From assembly GCA_021816565.1 (NCBI GenBank), contig JAKAXN010000055.1, forward strand, positions 1 to 18,504: 18,504 bases of DNA. The letters are read 5' to 3'. Below the pieces are notes generated by a model, which made no database searches, had not been told where the DNA came from, and saw nothing but the letters and a program-made list of their open reading frames with translations. The position numbers were made by a program, and so were the translations under genes. The stretch comes from Actinomycetes bacterium. GTDB taxonomy: Bacteria > Actinomycetota > Acidimicrobiia > Acidimicrobiales > Palsa-688. Shown piece by piece: positions 6,828-14,833 of this stretch. The stretch's first letter is position 1. Every line of letters starts with the position of its first letter.

Positions 6828-8075
6828 TCAGACCCCGGCGCCGGTGAGATCGCGCTGCCGCTGGCCGGCGCCCTCGTCATGGTCCTCGGCTCCGGCGGGC
6901 GGCGTCGCTCTGGAGACCAGGATCACCAGAGTGCACAGCAGCGCCAGAGCGGACAGGGCCGCCAGCTCCGTGGCGGTGGTGAACCAGCGCCCGGCCAGCG
7001 CCACCGCGGTGGGCAGGAGGAAGCCGATGTAGGAGAGGGCGTAGTAGACGCCTGTCAGGGCGGCCCGGTCCTCGGGCCGGCTGGTCCTCTGCACCTCCAC
7101 CAGCCCGGCGACCAGGGCCACCCCGTAGGCTCCGCCCAGCACCACCGCGGCGACCGCCCCCCACCACGGGGATCGCAGGGCCACCGCCATCGCGGCCACG
7201 GCTATCCCGGCGCTGACGGCCACCATGGCCGCCAGGATGGCCCGGGGCCGGTGGCTGTGGTCGAGGCGGCGGGCCACGGGCTGGATCAGCACCCCGGATC
7301 CCAGGGTGGCGACGGTGAGCACGGTGGCGTAGATGAGGGCCCAGTGGCCGACGCGGGGAGCCATGGTCTGGGGCACGATGGCGTAGGCCACGCCGGCGGT
7401 CCCGAACACCCAGGGGGCCATCGGTACCACCAGGCGCCGGAAGCGGGGCTGGCGGATCGAGGGGATGCGCAGGCGCAGGGAGCGGGCCTCGGCCGGCACG
7501 TCGGGCCGCACGTCGGCGCATCCCGACACCGCCGACAGGACCGCCACGGCGACGGCCAGCTGCACCAGGTAGGGGAGGCTCTCCGGCCAGGGGCCCCACT
7601 GGGCCAGGACCCCGGCCACCCCGGCGCCGATCCCGAACCCGGCGGTGAGGGCCAGGGACGCCCGCCGGGCCCCGGTGGACCGGCTCCGGCCGGAGGCCAC
7701 GGTCAGATCCGCGACCCAGCTGGTTCCCACTGCCATGCCCAGGCCCACCGCGATGCCTGACAGGAGCCGGCCCGCCGCCAGGAACGGCAGGGCCGCCACC
7801 GCCAGGGAGGCGCTCCCGAGCGCGGACGAGGCCAACCCGACCATCACCACCATGCGGCGCCCGTACCGGTTCGACAGGGGCCCGCCGGCGAGGAGGGCCG
7901 GAGCCAGGCCCAGGACGTAGGCGCCCAGCAGCGCGTCGACCACGGTGGCCGAGTAGCCGTTGGCCTGCCGGTACATGGTCAGCAGCGGGGTGAACTGGTT
8001 GCCGCCCCAGCCGCAGACGAACATGGCCGCGGCCGCGACCGCCCAGGCCCGGAGTCTGCTCTCGGACGTGTCCAT
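6828..8075 (-). CDS. MFS transporter
   Basis: This 415-residue, highly hydrophobic protein has the spacing of about 12 membrane helices and a large middle loop near residues 195-215. Motif A of the major facilitator superfamily is visible after the second helix (GGPLSNRYGRRM, about 64-75). The N-terminal helix carries GWGGNQFTPLL. Substrate is not predictable from sequence; drug, sugar or metabolite efflux are all possible. Its ATG follows the stop of the upstream GntR gene by 2 nt (TGA-GC-ATG), so the two are almost certainly cotranscribed and translationally coupled. The regulator therefore probably controls this transporter. Confidence 0.9.
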   Translation of the reverse strand: MDTSESRLRAWAVAAAAMFVCGWGGNQFTPLLTMYRQANGYSATVVDALLGAYVLGLAPALLAGGPLSNRYGRRMVVMVGLASSALGSASLAVAALPFLAAGRLLSGIAVGLGMAVGTSWVADLTVASGRSRSTGARRASLALTAGFGIGAGVAGVLAQWGPWPESLPYLVQLAVAVAVLSAVSGCADVRPDVPAEARSLRLRIPSIRQPRFRRLVVPMAPWVFGTAGVAYAIVPQTMAPRVGHWALIYATVLTVATLGSGVLIQPVARRLDHSHRPRAILAAMVAVSAGIAVAAMAVALRSPWWGAVAAVVLGGAYGVALVAGLVEVQRTSRPEDRAALTGVYYALSYIGFLLPTAVALAGRWFTTATELAALSALALLCTLVILVSRATPPAGAEDHDEGAGQRQRDLTGAGV

Positions 8076-8077
8076 GC

Positions 8078-8719
8078 TCAGGCCCCCAGCAGCACACGGT
8101 GGGTGGATTCGAAGTGCCGGCGGAGGGCATCGGAGAAGCCCCCCGTGTCGCCCTGCTCGGCCGCCCCGAGCAGCCCGCGGTGGTCGCCGAGCAACCCGGC
8201 CAGGCGGGTGAGATCCGACCCCACTGCGCCGGCCGTCATCTGCCGCTGGCGGTCCCCGAGCGTGGCGTACAGGCGCGCGGCCAGGGCGTTGCCGGCGGCC
8301 CTCACGATGGCCAGGTGGAACCGCTGGTCCGACACCGCGAAGGCGCCCAGGTCGAGGGTGGCGGCGTGGGCGGCCTGATCCTCGAGCTCGTCCCGGGCCG
8401 CTTCGAGCAGCGCCACCCGGTCGGCCCGGCGGGCCAGCCGGCGGACCGCCGACACCTCGAGCGACTCACGGACCTCGAGGAGGTCCACCATGTCGGCCGG
8501 GGTCATGGGCGTGACGACCGCCCCCCGGCGCGGCAGCAGGGACAGCAGCCCCTCGGCTTCGAGCCGTACGAAAGCCTCCCGGGCCGGCGTCCGGCTCACG
8601 TGGAGCTCCCGGGCCACCTCCACCTCGCTGAGGAGGCTGCCCCCGGCCAGCCGGCCGGAGAGGATCTGCTCCTTGGTGGTGTCGTAGACCCGCTGGGCGG
8701 AGGGCTGAGCCTGGGGCAT
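8078..8719 (-). CDS. GntR family transcriptional regulator, FCD (FadR-type) domain
   Basis: This protein has 213 residues from ATG 8719. The N-terminal winged helix-turn-helix shows the GntR pattern (EQILSGRLAGGSLLSEVEVARELHVSRTPAREAF, about 16-50, with LEAEGLLSLLPRRGAVV following). The C-terminal FCD ligand domain has its metal-binding pattern: DQRFH, DHRGLL and RRHFE. A longer reading from ATG 8770 is possible, but it would place the palindrome at 8744-8759 inside the gene, and the extra 17 residues do not look like family sequence. No Shine-Dalgarno precedes 8719; a -10-like TACGGT lies 6 nt upstream, so the message may be leaderless. It is the first gene of an operon with the MFS transporter, and its ligand is probably the transported acid or a related metabolite (inference). 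Confidence 0.9.
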   Translation of the reverse strand: MPQAQPSAQRVYDTTKEQILSGRLAGGSLLSEVEVARELHVSRTPAREAFVRLEAEGLLSLLPRRGAVVTPMTPADMVDLLEVRESLEVSAVRRLARRADRVALLEAARDELEDQAAHAATLDLGAFAVSDQRFHLAIVRAAGNALAARLYATLGDRQRQMTAGAVGSDLTRLAGLLGDHRGLLGAAEQGDTGGFSDALRRHFESTHRVLLGA

Positions 8720-8725
8720 GCACAC

Positions 8726-8731
8726 ACCGTA
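8726..8731 (-). promoter_or_regulatory. Possible -10 box for a leaderless gntR-MFS transcript
   Basis: The minus strand reads TACGGT, a TANNNT match, with 6 nt to the ATG at 8719. That spacing puts the transcript start at or next to the start codon and fits the missing ribosome site. Confidence 0.4.
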
Positions 8732-8743
8732 CCGGACTTCATA

Positions 8744-8759
8744 CAAGCTTGCATGCAAG
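8744..8759. promoter_or_regulatory. Palindromic operator candidate for the GntR regulator
   Basis: Two overlapping perfect palindromes, CAAGCTTG (8744-8751) and CTTGCATGCAAG (8748-8759), lie directly upstream of the GntR -10 box. They are AT-richer than the surroundings. FadR-type GntR proteins bind short palindromes of the TNGT-N-ACNA kind, often at their own promoters. A further half-site TGCAAG is at 8766-8771. Autoregulation is a reasonable inference. Confidence 0.5.
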
Positions 8760-8791
8760 GCTGGGTGCAAGCAGGGTGTGGTTCCGTTGCC

Positions 8792-9862
8792 TCAGCCGGA
8801 CAGCTCGCCCAGCACCGCCGACACCGATCGTCGGTCGCCGTTCTGATCGAGGAGGACGACCGTGGCGGTCTGGCCGGGAGTCAGCCCGGCCAGTACCGCC
8901 TGCAGGTCGGCCAGGGAGGTGACCGGCTGACCGTTGACCGAGGTGATCACCTCGCCGGCGGCGATCCCGGCCCGCTCGGCGCTGCCTCCCGACTGGACCT
9001 GCACCACCTGCACCCCGGCCGGGGCGCCGGAGCTGCTCACCGCGTCAGCGGCGGTGACGCCGAGCGCGGCCCGGTTGGTCCGGGTCACGCGCCCGGTGGA
9101 GATCAGCTGGGGGACGATCAGCTTCACGGTGTCGGAGGGCACCGCGAACCCGATGCCGGCCGCCGTGCCACCCTCCTGCTGGTTGACGACACCCAGGGTG
9201 GGGATGCCGATCACCTGCCCGTGGAGATCCACCAGGGCGCCGCCGCTGTTGCCCGGGTTGATCGCCGCGCTGGTCTGGATGGTCGAGGGCAGCGTGACCC
9301 CGTTGCCCTCGCTGACGGACCGGCCGTTGTAGCTGACGATGCCGTCGGTGACCGAGCTGCTCAGGCCCAGGGGGTTCCCGATGGCCAGGACCATCTCGCC
9401 GACCTGGACGCCCCGCGAGGTCCCGAACGTGGCGGCCGTCAGGTCCCGGGCGCCGGTGACCCGCACGACGGCCAGGTCGTCGGGGGCGTACGCGCCGACG
9501 AGGGTGGCCGGCAGCTTCTGGCCCGAGCTGAACTGCACGGTCATGGCAGTTTCGGTCCCGACCACATGGGCGTTGGTGACTATGTCACCGGAGGTGTCGT
9601 ACACGACCCCCGATCCGACGCCGGTGGAGGTGGTTATCTGCACCACCTCGGGCCGGACCTTGCTCACCACCGCCACGTAGGCCTGCTGGAGGTCGGCGGC
9701 CGATCCGGTGACGGCGATCGTGGTGCCGGTGGTGGAGCCGGGGGCCGACGACCGGGGCGGGTTGGAGGTGCAGGCCGTGACGGCCACCAGCCCCCCGGCC
9801 AGCGCTGCGGCGATCAGGATCCGGGGGGAGCCGGGCTTCTCCGGGCGTACTGGGCGGGGCAC
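8792..9862 (-). CDS. HtrA/DegP-like serine protease, lipoprotein with PDZ domain
   Basis: This 356-residue protein starts at GTG 9862. Residues 14-31 form a lipoprotein signal peptide with lipobox VTAC, so Cys31 is the likely lipidated residue and the protein sits on the outer face of the membrane. The trypsin-like domain shows the triad His99 (TNAHVVG), Asp129 (DDLAVVRV) and Ser206 (NPGNSGGAL). A single PDZ domain fills about 265-350 (GSAERAGIAAGEVITSVNGQPV). Family members degrade or process misfolded or specific extracytoplasmic proteins. The start is only 4 nt after the ABC ATPase stop, so it is the last gene of the ABC operon. Lipid anchoring instead of the usual membrane helix sets it apart from the second HtrA at 14873-16468. 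Confidence 0.93.
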   Translation of the reverse strand: MPRPVRPEKPGSPRILIAAALAGGLVAVTACTSNPPRSSAPGSTTGTTIAVTGSAADLQQAYVAVVSKVRPEVVQITTSTGVGSGVVYDTSGDIVTNAHVVGTETAMTVQFSSGQKLPATLVGAYAPDDLAVVRVTGARDLTAATFGTSRGVQVGEMVLAIGNPLGLSSSVTDGIVSYNGRSVSEGNGVTLPSTIQTSAAINPGNSGGALVDLHGQVIGIPTLGVVNQQEGGTAAGIGFAVPSDTVKLIVPQLISTGRVTRTNRAALGVTAADAVSSSGAPAGVQVVQVQSGGSAERAGIAAGEVITSVNGQPVTSLADLQAVLAGLTPGQTATVVLLDQNGDRRSVSAVLGELSG

Positions 9863-9866
9863 ACGG

Positions 9867-10637
9867 TCAGCCTTGGGCGGCCGGCCCGGCCCGGCCAGGG
9901 GCCAAGGTCATCCCTTCGACAGGTGGTGACCCGGGGGTGCGCCCCGGACCGGGCGGGGCGGTGCCGGCGGCGCCTGCCGGGGCCAGCCGGCCACCGTCGA
10001 GCACCAGCTGGCGGTGGGCCCGGGAAGCGACCGCCGGGTCGTGGGTGACCATGACGACGGCCAGTCGGCGGTCGGTGACCATCTCGTCGATCAACTTCAC
10101 CAGCCGCGACACCTGGGCCGGGTCGAGGCTGCCGGTGGGCTCGTCGGCCAGGAGGATCTCCGGGCGGTTGACCAGCGCCCGGGCGATCGCCGCCCTCTGG
10201 CGCTCGCCGCCCGACAACCTGGGGGGCTTCCGCCACTGCTGGTCGACGAGGTCCACCTGATGGACCAGCTCGTCCACGCGCTCGGTCCTCTGGCGGCGGG
10301 TCAGATGGGTTCCGTACATGGCCACCTCCAGGTTCTCCCGGACGTCGAGGTGGGGCAGCAGGTTGTGCAGCTGGAAGACGATCCCCACCGACCCCCGGCG
10401 GTAGGCATCCAGGTCGACCCGGCCGAGGTCGACGCCGCGGTAGAGCACCCGGCCGGAGGTGGGCGTCTCGAGGGCGGCGAAGATCTGGAGCAGCGTCGAC
10501 TTCCCGGCCCCCGACGGGCCCATGATGGAGATCCACTCGCCCCGGCTCACGTCGAGATCCACGGCCGACAGGGCCGGCTGGCCGGGGACGAACTCCTTGG
10601 TGACACGGCGGGCGCTCAGGACAACCGGGTCGGTCAA
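9867..10637 (-). CDS. ABC transporter ATP-binding protein (MacB/LolD type)
   Basis: This is a complete ABC ATPase of about 256 residues: Walker A GPSGAGKST (40-48), Q-loop Gln89 in VFQLHN, signature LSGGE (141-145), Walker B ILLADEP (161-167) and switch His199 (VTHD). I chose the TTG start at 10637 because GGAGGG lies 7 nt upstream. A GTG at 10643 is also possible; it overlaps the permease stop as GTGA but leaves almost no spacing to the ribosome site. The C-terminal tail of about 35 residues is Pro/Gly-rich and not part of the fold. It energises the permease encoded just upstream. ATPases of this subfamily power efflux or mechanotransmission by MacB-type permeases, not substrate import. Confidence 0.93.
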   Translation of the reverse strand: MTDPVVLSARRVTKEFVPGQPALSAVDLDVSRGEWISIMGPSGAGKSTLLQIFAALETPTSGRVLYRGVDLGRVDLDAYRRGSVGIVFQLHNLLPHLDVRENLEVAMYGTHLTRRQRTERVDELVHQVDLVDQQWRKPPRLSGGERQRAAIARALVNRPEILLADEPTGSLDPAQVSRLVKLIDEMVTDRRLAVVMVTHDPAVASRAHRQLVLDGGRLAPAGAAGTAPPGPGRTPGSPPVEGMTLAPGRAGPAAQG

Positions 10638-10639
10638 GG

Positions 10640-11791
10640 TCACTCCCTCCGAAGCGCTTCCCCCGGCCTCAGGAAGGCCGCCCTGAGGCTCGGGTACAGG
10701 GCGGCCAGCATGCCGATCCCCACTGCGCTGTAGAGGGCCATGAGGAACGTGGAGGCCGAGTACTGAGGCTCGAGCAGTCCCCGCAGGGAGGACAGGCGGG
10801 CCAGCGCCACGGTGAGGATGAACGCCAGGCTGACGCCGGCGGCCGCGCCGATGAAGCTGATCCCCAGTGCTTCGCCCATCACCAGCCCGACCAGTCTCCG
10901 GCGGCTCCAACCGAGCGCCCTGAGCAGGCCGAACTCCCTGATCCTCTCGATGAAAGACAGCAGCATCGTGTTCATCACGATGATGATCCCGATGAGGAGG
11001 GCGATGATGGTCGCGCCGGTGCGGGCTGCGCCGAGGAAGGTGATGTTGCGGTCCACCCGGCCGTACTCGCTGGCCAGGCGCACGGTCGCCAGGTTGGGGT
11101 GCTGGTCCTCGATGACCCGTCGAACCCCCTCGATGGACCTGCCCGGGGTGACCTTCACGGCTATCAGGGTGACCGTGCCCGGCTTGCGCTCGTAGGCCTG
11201 CATGGGGATGAGCGGCAGCATCGACGCCTCGTCCCCGAACACCTGCTTGATGGAGTAGAGGCCGACTATCCGGTAGGAGGTCCGGTCTATCTTCACGCTG
11301 TCGCCGACCCGCTTGTGGAGGTCCTGGGCGGCCTGCCATCCGAGCATGATCTCGTTGCTGGCCAGCGCGCCGTAGGGGCGCCCGGCCACCACCTGGACCC
11401 CGAACGGAACCAGGGCGTCGGGGCTGACGCCGATCTCGAGGAAGGCCGGGTGCGATGCGTCCAGGTGGGTGACCGTCACCAGCACCCCGATGGCGCTGCT
11501 CACCCCGGGAGTGGAGGCGATCTGCGCCACCTGGGTGTCGGTCACCACGCTGTCGAGCAGGTCCGGGGCGCCCTTCTGGGCGACCGTGAAGTCGGCGTTT
11601 CCCGTCTGCAGCACCGACGCCGCCGACTTCTGGAGGCTGTCGGTGACGACCGTGAGGGTGACGATGGCCATGACGCTGATGGCCACCGCCGCCGCTGTGA
11701 GCCCGGTGCGCACCTTCTTGGTCTCGAGGTCCCGGAAGATCAGCCTCAGGAACGGAAGGCCGGACTTCCGCCCGGTCCGCGGGCCGGTCAC
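10640..11791 (-). CDS. MacB/FtsX-type ABC transporter permease
   Basis: This 383-residue protein has one membrane helix near residues 29-50, a large extracytoplasmic domain of about 200 residues (MacB-type periplasmic core), and three C-terminal helices with the FtsX pattern (MNTMLLSFIERIREFGLLRALGWSRR, about 278-304). This is the 1+3 topology of MacB-like proteins. The start is GTG 11791 with no ribosome site of its own; it overlaps the stop of the 31-residue ORF as GTGA, so coupling is expected. It partners the ATPase that follows. Substrate is unknown: peptide, lipid or antibiotic export, or transmission of a signal to the HtrA protein, are all open. Confidence 0.92.
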   Translation of the reverse strand: MTGPRTGRKSGLPFLRLIFRDLETKKVRTGLTAAAVAISVMAIVTLTVVTDSLQKSAASVLQTGNADFTVAQKGAPDLLDSVVTDTQVAQIASTPGVSSAIGVLVTVTHLDASHPAFLEIGVSPDALVPFGVQVVAGRPYGALASNEIMLGWQAAQDLHKRVGDSVKIDRTSYRIVGLYSIKQVFGDEASMLPLIPMQAYERKPGTVTLIAVKVTPGRSIEGVRRVIEDQHPNLATVRLASEYGRVDRNITFLGAARTGATIIALLIGIIIVMNTMLLSFIERIREFGLLRALGWSRRRLVGLVMGEALGISFIGAAAGVSLAFILTVALARLSSLRGLLEPQYSASTFLMALYSAVGIGMLAALYPSLRAAFLRPGEALRRE

Positions 11792-11883
11792 GACCGCGAC
11801 CGTCGGGCCCGGATCAGGATGGCGCCGAGTACCGCCATGGCCGCACCCCAGAGGAGCAGCACTGCCATCCAGCTCTCGTCCAT
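11788..11883 (-). CDS. 31-residue single-span membrane peptide
   Basis: A short frame starts at ATG 11883 and ends in TGA at 11788, overlapping the permease GTG by 4 nt (GTGA). A ribosome site GGGAGG lies 9 nt upstream. The peptide has an acidic N-terminus (MDESW), a hydrophobic core (MAVLLLWGAAMAVLGAILI) and a basic end (RARRSRS), as expected for one membrane helix with the C-terminus inside. The permease that follows lacks a ribosome site, which makes translation of this ORF functionally plausible. It may be a small subunit or a leader for coupling. I recognise no family. Confidence 0.65.
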   Translation of the reverse strand: MDESWMAVLLLWGAAMAVLGAILIRARRSRS

Positions 11884-12044
11884 CCCGTTTCGCCTCCCGG
11901 CGTCACATTCCGAGACGATTCTCCCGGCCGGAGCCGCCGCCCTGCAGGGCCGGTCGTCACAGACCTCCGTCCGGTGGCAACAGACCGTTGGTCCCTACCG
12001 GTCGGCGCAGGCAGCGCCGTAGGTTGATCTCCCAACAGACCGCC
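11884..12044 (-). promoter_or_regulatory. Promoter region of the ABC/HtrA operon with repeated CAACAGACC element
   Basis: Between the G6PDH terminator hairpin and the 31-residue ORF, the plus strand holds CAACAGACCG at 11978-11987 and again at 12033-12042, plus a shorter CACAGACC at 11958-11965. A 10-bp palindrome CCCTGCAGGG lies at 11940-11949. I see no clear -10 box. The repeated element may be a regulator site. Confidence 0.35.
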
Positions 12045-12081
12045 CCCACCGGCCCCGTACCCCCCCGGCGGGGCTGGTGGG
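12045..12081 (-). terminator. Hairpin terminator candidate after the G6PDH gene
   Basis: A 13-bp stem (one G-T pair) forms between 12045-12057 (from CCCACC) and 12069-12081 (to GGTGGG) with an 11-nt loop. It begins 14 bp past the G6PDH stop codon. There is no T-run on the minus strand, as is common for actinobacterial terminators. It separates G6PDH from the ABC/HtrA operon. Confidence 0.55.
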
Positions 12082-12095
12082 TGAGCGGCTGAGGC

Positions 12096-13505
12096 TCATC
12101 CGCCCAGCACCCATCCCTTCTCCCCGGCCAGGGCCCGGGCCCGGTCCGGTCCCCAGGTGCCCCTGGGGTAGATCTGCGGTTCGGGTTTGTCCTCGAGCAG
12201 GGCGCCCGCCACCTCCCACACGTGGCGCAGGCCGTCCGGTCGGGTGAACAGCGACCGGTCGCCGATCAGGACGTCGTGGATCAGTCTGGAGTAGGCGGGT
12301 AGCGAAGGCGTGTGGAATGCCTGGCCGAAGGGCAGGCGGGCCGATGCCGGCGCCAGGTCGCCGGTGGGGCCGGGCCGCTTGGTGACCAGCGAGAGGTCGA
12401 TCTCCCCGTCGCCGGAGAGCTCGAAGCCGAGGGTGTTGCACCCGGCATAGATCCCGGCCATCGTCTGGGCCGGCTCCTTGAAGCGGATGCTGACCCGTTG
12501 GTGGCTGGCGGCCATGCACTTGCCGGTCCTCATCAGGAACGGCACCCCGTCCCATCGCTCGTTGTCGACGAACAGACGGGCGGCCACGTAGGTCTCGGTC
12601 CGCGAGTCCGGCGGCACTCCCTCGATGTCGCGGTACCCCTCGTACTGGCCCACCACCACGTCGTCGTGGGTGAGCGGCCGGAAGCAGCCGATGATCTCCT
12701 CCCGGGCCTCGGCGATGTGCTCGGCGTCGAGGGACTCCGGCGTGCGCATGGCCACCTCGCCGGCCAGCTGGAACAGGTGCGTGACGAGCATATCCAGCAC
12801 CGCCCCGGTCGAATCGTAGAACCCGGCCCTCATGCCCACATCGAGGGTTTCGGGCACGTCGATCTGCACGCTCTCGATGTGGTGGCGGTCCCACACGCTG
12901 GAGAACAGGCCGTTACCGAAGCGGGCGACGTGTATCGACTGGGTGGCCTCCTTCCCCAGGAAGTGGTCGATCCGGTAGATCTGCTTCTCCTCGAACACCG
13001 AGTGGGCGCTGCGGTCGAGTTCGGTGAAGCTCTCCATGGATGTCCCGAACGGCTTCTCGTAGACGACCCTGGCCCGTTCGGCCAGCCCGTGCTCGCCGAC
13101 CCCCTCGGTGAGCTTGGCGAAAGCGCCCGGTGGCACCGCGAAGTAGAGCACGCGCCGGGGGTGGCCCCCGAGCTCCGACTCGGCCTCCGCCAGGACGTCG
13201 AGCAGGCTGCCGGGGTCCGACGAGTCGAACCCGCCCCCGGCGAATTTCAACCTGGAGCAGAATTCCTTCCACGGTCCTTCGGAGGGATCGGGCCCGAACT
13301 CCTCCAGGCTCTCACGGACCCGGTCCTGGAAGTTCTCGTGTGACACGTCCCCCCGGCCGTTGCCGACCAGCCGCCAGTCGGGTGGCAGCAGCCCGGCGAT
13401 GGCCAGGCGGTAGAAGGCCGGCAGGACCAGCCTGCGGGCCAGGTCGCCGGTGGCGCCGAACAGCACGAACACGGTGGGCTCGGGAACGAGTAGGTCATCG
13501 GGCAT
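12096..13505 (-). CDS. zwf: Glucose-6-phosphate 1-dehydrogenase
   Basis: This 469-residue enzyme oxidises glucose-6-phosphate to 6-phosphogluconolactone with NADP(+), the entry step of the oxidative pentose phosphate pathway. Visible motifs are the nucleotide loop FGATGDLARR (16-25), EKPFG (150-154), the substrate signature DHFLGKE (180-186) and the putative general base His243 in VTHLFQL. ATG 13505 was chosen because AGGAG lies 6 nt upstream; the open frame continues further upstream without similarity. Compared with classic G6PDH the segments near the base are divergent (LDMLVTHL where many have RDMVQNHL), suggesting an actinobacterial side branch. Its usual companions (opcA, pgl, tal, gnd) are not in the window. 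It is divergent from the RNA methyltransferase gene. Confidence 0.92.
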   Translation of the reverse strand: MPDDLLVPEPTVFVLFGATGDLARRLVLPAFYRLAIAGLLPPDWRLVGNGRGDVSHENFQDRVRESLEEFGPDPSEGPWKEFCSRLKFAGGGFDSSDPGSLLDVLAEAESELGGHPRRVLYFAVPPGAFAKLTEGVGEHGLAERARVVYEKPFGTSMESFTELDRSAHSVFEEKQIYRIDHFLGKEATQSIHVARFGNGLFSSVWDRHHIESVQIDVPETLDVGMRAGFYDSTGAVLDMLVTHLFQLAGEVAMRTPESLDAEHIAEAREEIIGCFRPLTHDDVVVGQYEGYRDIEGVPPDSRTETYVAARLFVDNERWDGVPFLMRTGKCMAASHQRVSIRFKEPAQTMAGIYAGCNTLGFELSGDGEIDLSLVTKRPGPTGDLAPASARLPFGQAFHTPSLPAYSRLIHDVLIGDRSLFTRPDGLRHVWEVAGALLEDKPEPQIYPRGTWGPDRARALAGEKGWVLGG

Positions 13506-13628
13506 GTAGGTCTCCTGGTGGTCGTCTGCCGTGTCGGCCGGGGACCGGCAGGTCACATTCGGGTCATACCCAGCCGGGCCGGATCCGCCGGAGCGGGCGC
13601 CGCACACCATCGTCGTGTCGGCCTTCCG

Positions 13629-13634
13629 TAGACT
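13629..13634 (+). promoter_or_regulatory. Possible -10 box for the RNA methyltransferase gene
   Basis: TAGACT, a common actinobacterial -10 sequence, ends 20 nt before the ATG at 13655. No clear -35 match is seen. The leader would be only about 14 nt and has no strong ribosome site. Confidence 0.4.
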
Positions 13635-13654
13635 GCCGGGGTGGTCCAGCCGTC

Positions 13655-14833
13655 ATGACCGGGGTGGAGTTGACGGCCGACTCGATGTCCCCCGACGGCC
13701 GGGCCGTGGCCCGGGAGGATTCGGGCCGGGTGGTGTTCGTGGCCGGGGCGCTGCCCGGTGAGCGGGTGCGGGCCCGGTTGGTGGAGCAGCGGAGCCGCCA
13801 CGCCGTGGCGGTGGTGCAGGAGGTGCTCGAACCGTCGCCTGACCGGATCGCCCCTCCGTGCCCCCACGTGGCCGAGGGCTGCGGCGGGTGCCAGTGGCAG
13901 CACGCCGCCGTCGGGGCCCAGCACCGCATGAAGGAGCAGATCATCGCCGACGCCCTGCGACGGATTGGCCGGGCCGACGAGGCCCTCCTGCAGCCGACGG
14001 TGGCGCTCGACCCGTGGGAGTACCGGACAAGCCTGCGGGCGGCGGTACGCGACGGCCGGGCCGGTCTGAGGCCGGGACGGTCCAACGACGTGGTGGATGT
14101 GGACGGCTGCCTGGTCGTCCATCCCCTCATCGCCGGGATGCTGGGCGATGGTCGGTACCCGGGGGCCGAGGAGGTCATCCTCCGGTGCGGGGCCCGGACC
14201 GGGGAGCGCCTGGCCGTGACGACCCCGGCGGGGTCGGCGCAGAACCTCCCGGCCGACGTCCGCAACGACCACTTCCACGAGCTGGCGGCCGGTCGCCGGT
14301 GGAGGGTGTCGGCCCGGTCGTTCTTCCAGAGCCGGCCCGACGGGGTCGACGTCCTGGCCGGGATGGTCGCCGCCGCCGCCGGTGACGCCGGCCCCCGCTC
14401 CCGGGCGCTGGACCTCTACAGCGGAGTCGGCCTCTTCGCCGGGGTGCTGGCCGGCGCCGGCTGGACGGTCACAGCGGTGGAGGGGTCTTCCGGGTCGGTC
14501 GCCGACGCCCGGCACAACCTGGCCGACCTCGACGTGCGCGTCGTGCGATCCGACGTGACCCGGTGGCGTCCCGCCCGGGCGGAGCTGGTGGTGGCCGATC
14601 CCAGCCGCAGCGGTCTGGGACGGGCGGGTGTCGAGGTGGTGGCGGCCAGCGGGGCCGCCCGGCTGGTGCTCATCAGTTGTGACGCCGCCAGCCTGGGACG
14701 CGACACCGGGCTCCTGCGTCAGGCCGGATACGGCCTGGCGTCGGCCACCCCCGTGGACCTGTTCCCCCACACCTTCCGGGTGGAGGTGGTCTCGGTGTTC
14801 GACCGGGTCGGATCCCCGGCGCCCCCGCCCTGA
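13655..14833 (+). CDS. TrmA/RlmD-type class I SAM-dependent RNA (uracil-5-)methyltransferase
   Basis: This 392-residue protein resembles the TrmA/RlmCD family, which methylates uracil C5 in tRNA or 23S rRNA. Residues about 1-58 look like a TRAM RNA-binding domain. An iron-sulfur cluster site is indicated by Cys69, Cys76 and Cys79 (CPHVAEGCGGCQW) and a fourth Cys152 (DGCLVVHP). The methyltransferase part shows the SAM motif LDLYSGVGLFAG (about 251-262), the substrate-pocket motif ADPSRSGLG (family norm DPPR) and the catalytic cysteine in LISCDAASLGRD (about 341), followed by VDLFPHTFRVE. The Fe-S cysteines and the catalytic cysteine are all present, so it should be active. Target RNA cannot be told from sequence. 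ATG 13655 is preferred because the TRAM-like part begins right after it. Confidence 0.88.
   Translation: MTGVELTADSMSPDGRAVAREDSGRVVFVAGALPGERVRARLVEQRSRHAVAVVQEVLEPSPDRIAPPCPHVAEGCGGCQWQHAAVGAQHRMKEQIIADALRRIGRADEALLQPTVALDPWEYRTSLRAAVRDGRAGLRPGRSNDVVDVDGCLVVHPLIAGMLGDGRYPGAEEVILRCGARTGERLAVTTPAGSAQNLPADVRNDHFHELAAGRRWRVSARSFFQSRPDGVDVLAGMVAAAAGDAGPRSRALDLYSGVGLFAGVLAGAGWTVTAVEGSSGSVADARHNLADLDVRVVRSDVTRWRPARAELVVADPSRSGLGRAGVEVVAASGAARLVLISCDAASLGRDTGLLRQAGYGLASATPVDLFPHTFRVEVVSVFDRVGSPAPPP

Noticed and set aside
12894..13610. Longer N-terminus for G6PDH from 13610
   Set aside because: The extra 35 residues lack similarity, and a strong ribosome site sits directly before ATG 13505.
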